64,000 nt of DNA, taken from NCBI RefSeq assembly GCF_017592335.1, contig NZ_JACNMP010000014.1, positions 28,359-92,358 of the forward strand. The letters are read 5' to 3'. A model generated the notes under the pieces. It worked only from the letters and a program-made list of their open reading frames with translations, was not told the DNA's origin and did not search any database. This DNA comes from Pseudaestuariivita rosea (lineage in GTDB: Bacteria > Pseudomonadota > Alphaproteobacteria > Rhodobacterales > Rhodobacteraceae). This document shows positions 1-8,711 of the stretch, in pieces. How positions within the stretch are numbered: position 1 is the first letter of the stretch; each line of letters opens with the position of its first letter. A program made the position numbers and the translations under genes.

Positions 1-1
1 C

Positions 2-721
2 GAACGGGGCTTTGCCGCTTTCACCTTTGATTTCCGGGGCTGGGGCAAGTCGGGCGATCTGGAAAACCAGGTCCGCTTCAAGGAAGACCCACAGGCCAAG
101 ATCAGCGATATCCGCGCGGCCATCGGCTTTGTTGCGACATTGCCCGAGGTGGATGCGGCGCAGATCAGTGGTTTGGGTATCTGTGCCTCGGCCGGATATA
201 TGGTCGATGCGGTTGCGGGCAATCCGCTGGTTCAAAGCGTCGGCCTGGTGGCCCCCTGGCTGCAAAACAATGAAATCGTCGACGCCGTCTATGGTGGCTC
301 CGATGGCGTGAACGGTCTGATCGACGTATCGCGCACAGCTGCGGCCGAGGGCGGCCAGATCATACCCGCCGCCGGACCAGAAGGCGCCGAGGGCGTGCTG
401 ATGCCGATCGGTGGCTACTACTACGACCCCGCCCGCGGTGCGATCTCGGAATATGATAACCAGTGGAACCAGATGTCTTGGGAAGGCTGGCTGACGTATC
501 ACCCCGCAGATCATGCCGATCGGTTGGACAAGCCCCTGGCGATTGTCCATTCCGAGGCCGCGGCGATCCCCCAAGGCGTTCGCAGATTCCTGGACGGCTA
601 CGCCGGTGACGCGACCCTGCAGTGGTTAGAGGGCGTCAGCCAGTTCGACTTCTACGACAACCCCGAAGATGTCGAGCGCGCGGCTAACACGATGGCCAAC
701 CACTTCCGCACCCAATCCTGA
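2..721 (+). CDS. alpha/beta hydrolase, 5' end outside window
   Basis: The reading frame is open from base 2, so the gene starts upstream of the window. About 239 residues are visible. The segment has an alpha/beta-hydrolase look: a strand followed by FDFRGWGKSG (the oxyanion/lid-proximal region), then GICASAGYM, which fits a nucleophile elbow in which Ser occupies the C-A-S-A-G position. The C-terminal part carries a dienelactone-hydrolase/YcjY-like 'KPLAIVHSEAAAIPQG' stretch where the acid residue (Glu) and 'DFYDNP' usually precede a late His. The late His here may be in NHF near the C-terminus. Substrate cannot be predicted. It lies 62 bp upstream of a secreted SnoaL-like gene on the same strand, so co-transcription is possible. 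Confidence is good for the fold and low for the reaction. Confidence 0.8.
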   Translation, partial: ERGFAAFTFDFRGWGKSGDLENQVRFKEDPQAKISDIRAAIGFVATLPEVDAAQISGLGICASAGYMVDAVAGNPLVQSVGLVAPWLQNNEIVDAVYGGSDGVNGLIDVSRTAAAEGGQIIPAAGPEGAEGVLMPIGGYYYDPARGAISEYDNQWNQMSWEGWLTYHPADHADRLDKPLAIVHSEAAAIPQGVRRFLDGYAGDATLQWLEGVSQFDFYDNPEDVERAANTMANHFRTQS

Positions 722-730
722 TCCTGCGCA

Positions 731-752
731 GCCCCGGCCCGCGCGCCGGGGC
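731..752. terminator. GC-rich hairpin between two genes
   Basis: An 8-bp perfect stem (GCCCCGGC/GCCGGGGC, 6-nt loop) begins 9 bases after the hydrolase stop codon. No T-run follows, so it may be a weak terminator or an mRNA-stabilising hairpin. Confidence 0.4.
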
Positions 753-783
753 CTCGGAACACCCCATAGATAAGGAGACCACC

Positions 784-1341
784 ATGAAACCGCTTTTCGC
801 CCTAGCCACCGCCTTTGCCCTTGCCCTGCCATTTGCCGCCCCGGCGCAAATCTTCGAAGGTGAATCGATCACGCAAGAAACACTGGTCGATCACGCCGAA
901 ATGATCCGGATTGCCGATGCCATTGACGCCGCTGTCGATGCCAAAGACTGGCCCCTGGCGCGCAGCTTTTTCACCGATCAGATCACGGTCGATTTCACAT
1001 CGCATGTGGGCGGCGATCCGGCCACCATTCCCGCCGATGGTCTGATCACGGGATGGTCCGGCAATCTGACGGCCGAGAAGACCTCGTTCCATCTGCGCGG
1101 CAATCATCGCATCACCTTCACCGGGGATAACAGCGCCGTCATGCTGTCGCACGGCTACGCCTGGAACCGGATGGAGCGGGGTGCATTGCCCGAAAACGGC
1201 AGCGACCCCCTGTGGGAGGTCTGGGGCACCTATGAGCACCAGTTCACCCGCGAAGACGATCAGTGGAAAGTGTCGGGCATGACCTTCACCGCCACGGCGG
1301 AACGAGGCAATCCCTTTGTGCGCAACACGCCTGGAAACTGA
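784..1341 (+). CDS. secreted SnoaL/NTF2-like protein
   Basis: This 185-residue protein has a clear Sec signal peptide (MKPLFALATAFALALPFAAPAQ, cleavage likely after AQ). The mature part looks like a SnoaL-like cone fold: an N-terminal helix 'IRIADAIDAAVDAKDWPLARSFFTDQITVDFTS' followed by beta strands ending 'DDQWKVSGMTF'. Members include dehydratases, isomerases and binding proteins, so no reaction can be assigned. The start is supported by a good ribosome binding site (ataaggagaccacc) directly upstream. A strong terminator follows it. It probably pairs with the upstream hydrolase. Confidence 0.8.
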   Translation: MKPLFALATAFALALPFAAPAQIFEGESITQETLVDHAEMIRIADAIDAAVDAKDWPLARSFFTDQITVDFTSHVGGDPATIPADGLITGWSGNLTAEKTSFHLRGNHRITFTGDNSAVMLSHGYAWNRMERGALPENGSDPLWEVWGTYEHQFTREDDQWKVSGMTFTATAERGNPFVRNTPGN

Positions 1342-1360
1342 GTGTGACGTCCATTGGGTC

Positions 1361-1396
1361 AAGGGGGATCGGGTAAAACACCGATGCCCCTTTTCC
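1361..1396 (+). terminator. Rho-independent terminator after the SnoaL-like gene
   Basis: AAGGGG-g-ATCGG pairs with CCGAT-g-CCCCTT around an 8-nt loop and is followed by ttcctttc. The stem has one internal mismatch. It lies between the SnoaL-like gene and ndk. Confidence 0.65.
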
Positions 1397-1448
1397 TTTC
1401 GCAAACCGCATGTTAAGCGCGCCACAAATCTATCCCAAGGAGAGACAA

Positions 1449-1871
1449 ATGGCCCTAGAACGCACCTTCAGCATCATCAAGCCTGACGCCACCAAGCGGA
1501 ACCTGACGGGCAAGATCAACGCGAAATTCGAAGACGCCGGTCTGCGTATCATCGCCCAAAAGCGTATTCACCTGACAAAAGAGCAAGCCGGCGTTTTCTA
1601 TGCCGTCCACGCCGAACGCCCCTTCTACGATGAGCTGTGCGAATTCATGGCATCTGGCCCGATTGTGGCGCAGGTTCTGGAAGGCGAAGGCGCCATTGCC
1701 AAAAACCGCGAAGTCATGGGCGCCACAAACCCCGCGGACGCCGCACCTGGCACAATCCGCGCGGAATTTGCCGAAAGCGTCGGCGAAAACTCGGTCCACG
1801 GATCGGACTCGCCTGAAACCGCTGCAGTTGAAATCGCCTACTTCTTCTCGGGCCTCGAACTGGTCGGTTAA
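1449..1871 (+). CDS. ndk: nucleoside diphosphate kinase
   Basis: Transfers the gamma phosphate from ATP to NDPs through a phospho-histidine intermediate, balancing NTP pools in the cytoplasm. The 140-residue length matches the family. The N-terminus ([17 protein letters not shown]) and the active-site segment NSVHGSDS, with the catalytic His, are intact. The reading frame extends upstream to 1410, but ATG at 1449 is preceded by 'ccaaggagagacaa', an ideal ribosome binding site, and matches the usual family start. It converges with and slightly overlaps the stop region of the DUF4112 gene on the other strand. Confidence 0.97.
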   Translation: MALERTFSIIKPDATKRNLTGKINAKFEDAGLRIIAQKRIHLTKEQAGVFYAVHAERPFYDELCEFMASGPIVAQVLEGEGAIAKNREVMGATNPADAAPGTIRAEFAESVGENSVHGSDSPETAAVEIAYFFSGLELVG

Positions 1872-2257
1872 ACCTTTTCGACCTCAAGGGTCGTCCGATC
1901 ATCCGATGCCAGGGCGGCCTTTTTTTGAATATCCTCTTTCAGCAATGCGACGTTGCGCAGGTTCGCGTTCCAGCCGATGTCGAAGATATCCCCGACCAAC
2001 GGAACGCTGCCGATCACAACATCGACCAGGATATTGAAAAGCATGCGCCCGGTGGTGTGGTTTGACACCCCTAACTGCTTGGATTTAAAAACAATATAGC
2101 CTGCGGGAATAAGGGCCGCACTATCGCCCAGAACCGGGACAAGCCCCGCGATACTGTCCAGACCAATGCGGATGTTCGTGCCCGGCACGCGCACGATGTT
2201 GTCCATCGTGTTGGCCAGACGTTCAAGCTTTGCAATCTCTTTGTCCATACTATCCAA
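1868..2257 (-). CDS. DUF4112 domain protein
   Basis: 129 residues. The core '[31 protein letters not shown]' and '[27 protein letters not shown]' carry two glycine/proline-rich hydrophobic segments characteristic of DUF4112, a small family of predicted membrane-associated proteins of unknown function. The stop overlaps the ndk stop by 4 bp in convergent orientation. It lies 9 bp downstream of the TfoX C-terminal-domain gene and is probably co-transcribed with it. Confidence 0.85.
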   Translation of the reverse strand: MDSMDKEIAKLERLANTMDNIVRVPGTNIRIGLDSIAGLVPVLGDSAALIPAGYIVFKSKQLGVSNHTTGRMLFNILVDVVIGSVPLVGDIFDIGWNANLRNVALLKEDIQKKAALASDDRTTLEVEKV

Positions 2258-2266
2258 AATGTTGAT

Positions 2267-2596
2267 TTAATTTCGTTTTTCAATGACGCCGATGGTGTTC
2301 AGTATCCGCTCCAGCTCGGTTGCGGGGGTGGGTCGGGCATCGGCCTTGATGGCGTCAAACCGTTGGCGCAGCTGCTTTTTCTCGGCCCCCTTACAGTCAT
2401 TCCAAGGCCTGCCCTGCAGCGCCATGACCAGAACATAATACCCGATAAAATGCGGCTGAACTCCGGATTTCAACAGGCGGCGATAGGCCTCATCCGCGCC
2501 TATGTCGCGCAATTCCTCCGCCGAGTGAATACCCGCCTTCGCACAATCCCGTTCATAGGCCGGACCCAGATTTCGAATGCTGCTGATGGCGGTCAT
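2267..2596 (-). CDS. TfoX C-terminal domain protein
   Basis: 109 residues. It consists almost only of the helix-hairpin-helix-like TfoX C-terminal domain: 'IRNLGPAYERDCAKAGIHSAEELRDIGADEAYRRLLKSG' near the N-terminus matches that family's signature. The N-terminal TfoX domain seen in Sxy/TfoX competence regulators is absent. Stand-alone versions are common and functionally uncharacterised, so a competence role should not be assumed. It is first of a two-gene unit with the DUF4112 gene. Confidence 0.85.
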   Translation of the reverse strand: MTAISSIRNLGPAYERDCAKAGIHSAEELRDIGADEAYRRLLKSGVQPHFIGYYVLVMALQGRPWNDCKGAEKKQLRQRFDAIKADARPTPATELERILNTIGVIEKRN

Positions 2597-2842
2597 GACG
2601 TGGCGGTAAATCCGTTACTCAACATGTGAACACAGCCTATGACGGCTGACAGTGTTGGGCAAATACTAAAGGTTTGCAAAACATAAACGGCGCGTCCGCC
2701 GCGATAGGCCCAGCTTAACGGCATCAAAGCATTTTTTGCGAACGTTTATCGGGGACCTGACAATCAAATGCACAAAGAACCAAGTACGTCCACGCCCCAA
2801 TCAGAATCTGTCAACCGAACCTACTCAAAAGAGGGATGAAAA
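2597..2842. other. intergenic region before a candidate microprotein
   Basis: No conserved gene is visible. The region is less GC-rich than its surroundings and presumably holds divergent promoters for the TfoX-like gene (minus) and the short ORF at 2843 (plus). I could not identify convincing -35/-10 boxes. Confidence 0.4.
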
Positions 2843-2908
2843 ATGATCCTTGCCACCACTTTCGTCCTGCTGTCCCTTAGCTTCTTTTGGGCGCTGTCAG
2901 ACCAGTAA
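2843..2908 (+). CDS. candidate 21-residue membrane microprotein
   Basis: A short ORF encodes 21 residues, of which about 15 form one hydrophobic segment (MILATTFVLLSLSFFWALSDQ minus its ends). It is preceded by 'aaagagggatgaaaa', a plausible ribosome binding site at the right distance. Single-span microproteins of this size exist, but prediction from one sequence is weak. It lies alone in a 414-bp gap between the TfoX-like gene and purF. Confidence 0.35.
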   Translation: MILATTFVLLSLSFFWALSDQ

Positions 2909-2983
2909 CCGTCATTATTGTTCCAAAAATACTCCCGCCGGAGGCAAACCCGAGGGGCCGTTCAGGCCCCGAGATAAAGACGT

Positions 2984-3001
2984 GACGCGCGCCAGCGCGT
3001 C
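2984..3001. terminator. hairpin next to the purF stop codon
   Basis: A perfect 7-bp stem, GACGCGC-gcca-GCGCGTC, lies about 10 bp beyond the purF stop. A second GGGGCC/GGCCCC hairpin lies 20 bp further out. No clear T-run follows in the purF direction. The surrounding sequence (aaatactc.cgccg.aggc) resembles the spacer downstream of rlmH. Confidence 0.4.
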
Positions 3002-3010
3002 TCATTTGGA

Positions 3011-4480
3011 TCACTCTGCGGCTGTTTTCAGCTGAAAGCCCTGTTCCAGCATATCGGCCGGTTCTACAGGGTATTCGCCCGAAAAACACGCGTCACAATA
3101 GGCCGGGGCCTTGGGGTCGCGGCCACCGGCTTCACCCACTGCGCGATAAAGACCATCCAGGGATATAAATCGCAGGCTATCAACGGCCAGATGGTTGCGC
3201 ATTTCCTCTTCGCTCATCGTGGCGGCCAGCAGTTTTTCGCGTTGGGGCGTGTCGACCCCGTAAAAACAGGGCCATGCGGTGGGGGGGCTAGCGATGCGGA
3301 AGTGCACCTCGGCCGCGCCTGCATCCAGTATCATTTCCTTGATCTTGCGACTGGTCGTGCCGCGCACCACGCTGTCATCGACCAGGATCACACGCTTGCC
3401 TTCGATCAGGGCGCGGTTGACGTTCAGTTTCAGCCGCACGCCCATGTTTCGGATCTGCTCGGTCGGCTCAATAAAAGTGCGGCCCATATACTGATTTCGG
3501 ATGATACCCATAGCATAGGGAATGCCGCTTTCCTGGCTGAACCCGATGGCCGCCGGCGTGCCACTGTCTGGGACCGGGCAGACCAGATCGGCGTCGACCG
3601 GGGCTTCCTTGGCCAATTCCACACCGATCTGGCGGCGGGTTTCATAGACAGATCGTCCGCCCAGAATACTGTCGGGGCGGGAAAAATAGACGTGTTCAAA
3701 GATGCAGAACCGCGATTTGGCAGGGCGGAAGGGGAAATGGCTTTGCACGCCCTTGTCATTGATCACCACCATCTCGCCCGGTTCGATTTCACGGATAAAG
3801 CGCGCCCCGATGATGTCCAGCGCACAGGTTTCGGAGCTAAGCACCCAGCCATCGCCCACCTGACCCAGCACCAAGGGACGCACCCCAAGGGGGTCGCGCA
3901 CGCCGATCAGTTTGGTGCGGGTCATCGCGACGACAGAAAAGGCACCTTCGACCTTGCGCAGGGCTTCCTCCATCCGGTCGGGGATGCTGCGCCCCATGGA
4001 CCGCGCCATCAGGTGGATGATACATTCGCTGTCGGATGAAGACTGAAAGATCGACCCGCGATCAATCAACTCGCGCCGCAGGGAATTGGCGTTGGTGATG
4101 TTGCCGTTATGCGCAATCGCAGCACCGCCCATGGAAAATTCGCCGAAAAAGGGCTGAACATCACGGATGGCCGTCTGCCCCTTGGACCCGGCGGTCGAAT
4201 AGCGGACATGTCCGATGGCCAGGGCACCGGGCAGCGTTTGCATCACGCTTTCATCGGTGAAGTTATCACGCACATAGCCAAACCTGCGGACCGAGTTGAA
4301 GCCCTGTTCAGGATCATGGGCGACGATCCCGCCTGCCTCTTGGCCGCGATGCTGCAAAGCGTGCAGACCAAGGGCCACGAAATTCGCAGCATCGCTTAGG
4401 CCGATCACGCCGAAGATCCCGCATTCCTCTTTCAGTTTGTCATCATCAAAGGGATGGGCGGGGGGCATTGTATTGGACAA
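3011..4480 (-). CDS. purF: amidophosphoribosyltransferase
   Basis: Catalyses the first committed step of purine synthesis, glutamine + PRPP to 5-phosphoribosylamine. The 489-residue length is typical. The Ntn-type glutaminase domain begins at EECGIFGV, where the Cys becomes the N-terminal nucleophile after removal of a propeptide of about 19 residues. The C-terminal phosphoribosyltransferase domain carries the PRPP-binding loop VILVDDSVVRGTTSRKI. cvpA, often just upstream of purF, is not next to it here. The upstream neighbour is an OmpA-like gene on the same strand, 160 bp away. Confidence 0.97.
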   Translation of the reverse strand: MSNTMPPAHPFDDDKLKEECGIFGVIGLSDAANFVALGLHALQHRGQEAGGIVAHDPEQGFNSVRRFGYVRDNFTDESVMQTLPGALAIGHVRYSTAGSKGQTAIRDVQPFFGEFSMGGAAIAHNGNITNANSLRRELIDRGSIFQSSSDSECIIHLMARSMGRSIPDRMEEALRKVEGAFSVVAMTRTKLIGVRDPLGVRPLVLGQVGDGWVLSSETCALDIIGARFIREIEPGEMVVINDKGVQSHFPFRPAKSRFCIFEHVYFSRPDSILGGRSVYETRRQIGVELAKEAPVDADLVCPVPDSGTPAAIGFSQESGIPYAMGIIRNQYMGRTFIEPTEQIRNMGVRLKLNVNRALIEGKRVILVDDSVVRGTTSRKIKEMILDAGAAEVHFRIASPPTAWPCFYGVDTPQREKLLAATMSEEEMRNHLAVDSLRFISLDGLYRAVGEAGGRDPKAPAYCDACFSGEYPVEPADMLEQGFQLKTAAE

Positions 4481-4604
4481 GGCTGGCAGCTCCGAATCCG
4501 GTTGTCTGATGCGTTTTTACTTAGGGGCTTTGATCCCCGGTGTCACGAAACTATCATGTTTCTTGCCATAAAATGCTGTGGCATGTTGCAGCGCGGCAGG
4601 CGTT

Positions 4605-4625
4605 GGGCCGGATTGTGCCCGGCCC
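4605..4625. terminator. hairpin downstream of the OmpA-like gene
   Basis: A perfect GGGCCGG/CCGGCCC stem with a 7-nt loop lies about 16 bp past the OmpA-like stop codon, between it and purF. There is no T-run, so termination efficiency is uncertain. Confidence 0.4.
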
Positions 4626-4640
4626 GAATGATCTGCAGGT

Positions 4641-5201
4641 TTAGTTGGGCAAAACGAACTCAACCCGGCGGTTCTGTGCTCGACCGTTTGGATTGTCGCT
4701 GCCGTCGTCATGGGCGTTTGCGGCAATCGGTTCTGCTGCACCCACGCCGGTTGCGATAATCTTGTCAGCGGTCATATCGCTGTTTTCAACAATCCAGGCG
4801 CGTACGATTTCGGCGCGCTGCTGACCCAGGGCCTGATTATAGGCGTCGCTGCCGATTGCATCGGTGTGGCCCTTGATCTCAAGAGTTTCGACCTTGGCCA
4901 GTTTGTCTGACACTGTTTTCAGGGTTTCCACTGCGGACGGGTTCAGGTCGGCTGTTCCGAAGTCAAACAGGACGTCCGACAGCATAACCATTGCGTCAGC
5001 TTCGCCATCTTCGCCCTTGCGCATGGCCAACGCGGGGTCTGACGCGGCGATGTCTTCCAGGTTTGGGGCGTCAGTGGATTTTTCCATGGTTTCGGGCTTG
5101 GCCATGCTGTCCGAGGTCGCCGGATCAGCGGCATCCTGGGCAAAGGCTGCAGTGGATATCAAGGCGGCGGTCAGCGCGATTAGGGATATGCGGGGTGTCA
5201 T
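4641..5201 (-). CDS. OmpA-family peptidoglycan-binding protein
   Basis: 186 residues. It has a signal peptide (cleavage near AFAQ), an acidic linker, and a C-terminal OmpA domain from about residue 70: 'LFDFGTADLNPSAVETL', 'LEIKGHTDAIGSDAYNQALGQQRAEIVRAWIV' and 'NGRAQNRRVEF' contain the Asp and Arg that hold diaminopimelate. It has no beta barrel, so it is a periplasmic peptidoglycan-binding protein rather than a porin. It is transcribed towards purF, with a hairpin between them. Confidence 0.9.
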   Translation of the reverse strand: MTPRISLIALTAALISTAAFAQDAADPATSDSMAKPETMEKSTDAPNLEDIAASDPALAMRKGEDGEADAMVMLSDVLFDFGTADLNPSAVETLKTVSDKLAKVETLEIKGHTDAIGSDAYNQALGQQRAEIVRAWIVENSDMTADKIIATGVGAAEPIAANAHDDGSDNPNGRAQNRRVEFVLPN

Positions 5202-5381
5202 TCAGGATCTCCGTTCTTGGTTTGGCAAGAACAGCGTTATCCCCCATCCGATCACAGGGGAAATGACAGGTTGTCATATCGATGTCAGAAATGTTTTAGG
5301 ATTGAAACGGTTTATCATAAGCGCGTGTCGGGCCTGACATATTTGTAGAACTGGCTTGTCGGATAAGATGCTACCGTGATG

Positions 5382-5747
5382 TCATATTCGGCTGTCGTGT
5401 TTCACCTGCGCTGCAGAAACGATCGGTTCAAGGGCGCTTGTTAGAAGTTCAACCAGTTCAGGATCCATAAACCCATAATCATCAGGAATATCCAACACAT
5501 GGATGGATTTATGCCGAATGGCCGCGCGAAACTGGGCTATAAGGCGCGATTTGTGTTTTTCTTCCATCACCATGATCAGATCTGCCCACTCAATGTCTGC
5601 AAATGTGACGTGTTTACGGGCATTGCGGCTGGTACCGGCTGATCTGACGGCAACCGTATTGTCGCGGCGCCATATGCGTTCAGCGGTGGGGCTGCGCCAT
5701 TGATTTCGGCTGCAGATAAAAAGCAGATTCAAGCGGTTCGGCGTCAA
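5382..5747 (-). CDS. low-molecular-weight protein-tyrosine-phosphatase-like protein
   Basis: 121 residues. The N-terminus has FICSRNQWRSPTAE, a CX5R P-loop (C-S-R-N-Q-W-R) followed by Ser, as in the LMW-PTP/arsenate reductase superfamily. A late 'DIPDDYGFMDPELV' supplies a candidate general-acid Asp. The protein is shorter than classic LMW-PTPs (about 150). It resembles a family often annotated as 'phosphotyrosine protein phosphatase' next to housekeeping genes. The substrate is unknown. Confidence 0.8.
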   Translation of the reverse strand: MTPNRLNLLFICSRNQWRSPTAERIWRRDNTVAVRSAGTSRNARKHVTFADIEWADLIMVMEEKHKSRLIAQFRAAIRHKSIHVLDIPDDYGFMDPELVELLTSALEPIVSAAQVKHDSRI

Positions 5748-5768
5748 GAATGATCCGACCTACAGCAG

Positions 5769-6179
5769 TCAGGTACCAACATCCGGGGTCTGCAACAGCT
5801 GGACGCCGTTGATTTTCCAGCCCTCATCGGTCTGGATCATCTGATAGTCCAGTGTGTGAACGCGCCCGGCGGCGTCGGTGACCTGAACCCTTTGCCACAG
5901 ATTGCCCGCGACTTCGCGCAGTTCCAGAAAGCGCACGTCTTCAGGGCGCCAGACCATTGGATAGCCTTGCCGGACCATCGTGCCGAAGTTTTCAGGCGTG
6001 CGGAAAATCTGTTGAATGCCAGGACTGGCGTAGGTGAAAGCAGTTTCGAAATCATCGGCCCTGAAGGCCGCGATCTGGTTATCGATCGTGGCCTGAATAT
6101 CAGCCTGGGGTTCGTGATGTGCGCCGACAGGCAGAACCATGCAAAGTAAAACTGAGATTACAAATAGAAAACGGGCCAT
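5769..6179 (-). CDS. secreted DUF4864 protein
   Basis: 136 residues when started at the ATG at 6179, which is preceded by AAGGAGG at good spacing. A longer frame to 6230 exists but lacks such a site. A signal peptide (MARFLFVISVLLCMVLPVGA) precedes an NTF2-like DUF4864 domain: 'IQATIDNQIAAFRADDFETAFTYASPGIQ', then 'YQMIQTDEGWKINGVQLL'. The function of the family is unknown. It lies 57 bp downstream of the S41 protease gene and may share its mRNA. Confidence 0.85.
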   Translation of the reverse strand: MARFLFVISVLLCMVLPVGAHHEPQADIQATIDNQIAAFRADDFETAFTYASPGIQQIFRTPENFGTMVRQGYPMVWRPEDVRFLELREVAGNLWQRVQVTDAAGRVHTLDYQMIQTDEGWKINGVQLLQTPDVGT

Positions 6180-6236
6180 CCGGTGCCTCCTTCTTTGGTC
6201 AAAGGATAGCGACCGGATGGCCCGTGTCAAACCGGA

Positions 6237-7589
6237 TTACTGCTGCATCGTCAGTTGAGCGGCAGCCGGGCCAAGGGCGGACAGACCTTTCAGAATATCA
6301 ATGGCATAGGCCAGTTGATAATCCTCATCCCGCAGTTTGGCGGCCTCTTCCGCGCGGGCGCGTTCTTCCTCGATCTGGCGACGCTGGTCTTCGGTCAGGC
6401 TGTCGTTGTCCAGGCGACCGCGCAAGTCAGCTTCCGACCGGCTGAAGGCATCTGTTTCTTCCTCGTCCGTTTCAGGCACGCGGGGTGGCTGGTTGACGAT
6501 GATGTCGGGCGAAATGCCAAGCGCCTGGATCGAACGACCCGATGGTGTGTAATAGCGTGCAGTCGTCAGACGCATGGCCCCGTCGCCGCGCAGAGGCACA
6601 ACGCTTTGGACCGATCCCTTGCCGAAGCTTTTGGTGCCGATGACAATCGCACGTCGATGATCCTGCAACGCACCGGCCACGATTTCCGAGGCCGAGGCAG
6701 ACCCGCCGTTGATCAGAACGACAATCGGTTTGCCTTCGGTCAGATCGCCGGGTGTTGCATTGAACCTGTCACCATCCGCAGGGTTACGGCTGCGGGTCGA
6801 GACGATTTCGCCCTTGTCAAGAAACGCATCCGATACCCGGATTGCCTGCGTCAGCAGACCGCCGGGATTGTTGCGCAGATCCAGTACGAAACCGTTGACG
6901 TTTTCAATACCACCTGCGGCGTCGACCTGTTCTTTCAGACCGGATTCAAGGTTGGTATAGGTCTGGTCATTAAAGGTCGTCACCCGTAACACAACCGTTT
7001 GTCCTTCGGTCCGGGTGCGCACGGCGGTCAGTTTGATGGTGTCGCGGACGATGGTGATGTCAAACGGCTCAGCCTCGCCTTCGCGCACGACGGTAATCGA
7101 GATTTCAGACCCGACCGGGCCGCGCATCATATCGACGGCCTCGTCCAAGGTCAGACCCAGAACGCTTTCGCCATCGACATGGGTGATAAAGTCACCGGCT
7201 TCGACACCGGCTGCATCGGCCGGGGTGCCATCGATGGGGGAAACGACCTTCACAAAGCCCTCTTCCTGCGTGACTTCGATGCCCAAGCCGCCGAATTCAC
7301 CACGGGTCTGCACACGCATGGCGGCGGCATCTTCGGGTGACAGATAGCTGGAATGGGGATCAAGCGAGGTCAGCATGCCGTTGATCGCAGCTTCAATCAG
7401 TTCTTTTTCATCGACTTCCTCGACATACTGACCGCGGATGCGTTCAAAGATGTCACCAAACAGATCAAGCTGTTCGTAGACGTTGACGGTTTCCTGCGTT
7501 TCCTGTGCCAAAAGCGGGCCTGCGATCTGCGTGGTCCAGACCGCACCGGCGATCGTTCCAATCGCGGCTGCCATAAAAAACTTCTTCAT
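6237..7589 (-). CDS. S41 C-terminal processing peptidase
   Basis: 450-residue serine protease anchored by an N-terminal membrane segment (residues about 5-28). A PDZ domain (about 90-170, 'GLGIEVTQEEGFVKVVSPIDGTPADAAGV') precedes the S41 catalytic core. The nucleophile Ser is in NGGSASASEIVAG and the base Lys in GTKSFGKGSVQ, so a Ser/Lys dyad is complete. Such CtpA-type proteases cut C-termini of periplasmic proteins and often act on cell-wall hydrolases. The neighbouring EnvC-like gene 3 bp upstream forms the well-conserved envC-ctpA-type pair, which supports a role in peptidoglycan remodelling. Confidence 0.93.
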   Translation of the reverse strand: MKKFFMAAAIGTIAGAVWTTQIAGPLLAQETQETVNVYEQLDLFGDIFERIRGQYVEEVDEKELIEAAINGMLTSLDPHSSYLSPEDAAAMRVQTRGEFGGLGIEVTQEEGFVKVVSPIDGTPADAAGVEAGDFITHVDGESVLGLTLDEAVDMMRGPVGSEISITVVREGEAEPFDITIVRDTIKLTAVRTRTEGQTVVLRVTTFNDQTYTNLESGLKEQVDAAGGIENVNGFVLDLRNNPGGLLTQAIRVSDAFLDKGEIVSTRSRNPADGDRFNATPGDLTEGKPIVVLINGGSASASEIVAGALQDHRRAIVIGTKSFGKGSVQSVVPLRGDGAMRLTTARYYTPSGRSIQALGISPDIIVNQPPRVPETDEEETDAFSRSEADLRGRLDNDSLTEDQRRQIEEERARAEEAAKLRDEDYQLAYAIDILKGLSALGPAAAQLTMQQ

Positions 7590-7592
7590 GCC

Positions 7593-8711
7593 CTATTCCT
7601 CTATCACTTGAAACCATAGCGCCGGATCGACCGGAGTTTGGTTGTGTCTAACCTCTATATAAAGCGTTTCTAAACGATTGACGCTACCGACTTCTGCGAT
7701 TTGGGTCAAATTCGCGCGATCTGACGCAGGCGTGCCGCCCATCAGGCCCACCGGCGCCCCCGCTGGCAGCACGTCACCCATGCTGCCAAATGTCTGATCC
7801 AGCCCGGTCAGGATCAGCAAACTGTCAGCGGCCGGTTCCAGAATGACGACAGTGCCATAGGTCAGCAAAGGCCCATTATAGCGGATGGTCGCCGCGACCG
7901 GTGTGACGACAAGCGCGGCTGGCTGTGTCTCGATCAGCCACCCGGGACGGGCGACGCCCGCGGCATCCGCTTCATTGAAAACACGCCGAATGCGCCCCTG
8001 AACCGGTAAGTTCAGCGTGCCTTGCAATTCGGCAAAACGGGGCAGGGTGGTGTCGTCTTCGGTACCCGATATCAGCCCGCTGGAAAAGGCCGACAGGGTT
8101 TCACTGGCATCCAGCAGAATCGCCGTGCGCACCGGGTCTTCGGCAAAGCGGCTGGGCAGATCGGACCGGTTTGCCGCGGCTTGCGCCAATGCCGTGCGCG
8201 CCGTCTGGACCTGACCCAGGCCCGACTGCAGGCTTTTGACGGCATCATCTTGCAGTGCGCGCAGTGTTTCAATCTGAACCAGATCGTCGCGCAGCATCTC
8301 TGCCTGCGTCTGCACATGCGGGGCCAGTGCGGACAAAAGCATACCTGCCCGGGCGGTATCTTTTGGCCCCGATGGGTGAAGCAGACCAACCGGCCCCCGC
8401 ACCTGTCCCATCTTTTGCATGACGGTCAGCAGATCGGATAATTCCTGTTCCGAGGCATCAAGTTTCAATCGCAGGGCCTGTTGCTGCAGGGTGACTTCAC
8501 GCAGACTGTCGCGCATCGCGGCCAATCCTGCCTCATAGGCCTGAACGGTTTGGGTCAGGGCGGCGATCCGGTCGCGCGCACCCTCTGCGTTTTCCAAAGC
8601 AATCGCTGCATCTGACAGCATCTTTGCCGCTGTCTCGGCCTGTTGGGCGGGGTCCGCCATGGCTGGTGCTGCAATCAAGGCACAAAGAAATGCAGTGGCG
8701 CGCAGGATCAT
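7593..8711 (-). CDS. EnvC-like murein hydrolase activator
   Basis: 372 residues. A signal peptide is followed by long coiled coils (about 20-200) and a C-terminal M23/LytM-like domain. The HxxxD and HxH zinc motifs of active LytM peptidases are not intact ('LTGLDQTF' and 'LYIEVRHN' occupy the equivalent places), as in EnvC and NlpD, which activate amidases instead of cutting peptidoglycan themselves. The gene overlaps gpmI by 4 bp and is followed 3 bp later by the S41 protease, so gpmI-envC-ctpA looks like one operon. Confidence 0.9.
   Translation of the reverse strand: MILRATAFLCALIAAPAMADPAQQAETAAKMLSDAAIALENAEGARDRIAALTQTVQAYEAGLAAMRDSLREVTLQQQALRLKLDASEQELSDLLTVMQKMGQVRGPVGLLHPSGPKDTARAGMLLSALAPHVQTQAEMLRDDLVQIETLRALQDDAVKSLQSGLGQVQTARTALAQAAANRSDLPSRFAEDPVRTAILLDASETLSAFSSGLISGTEDDTTLPRFAELQGTLNLPVQGRIRRVFNEADAAGVARPGWLIETQPAALVVTPVAATIRYNGPLLTYGTVVILEPAADSLLILTGLDQTFGSMGDVLPAGAPVGLMGGTPASDRANLTQIAEVGSVNRLETLYIEVRHNQTPVDPALWFQVIEE

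Noticed and set aside
802..1425. Long minus-strand ORF over the SnoaL-like gene and other long antisense frames
   Set aside because: High-GC codon bias makes shadow frames; they have no family similarity and no ribosome binding sites, while the opposite strand holds clear genes.
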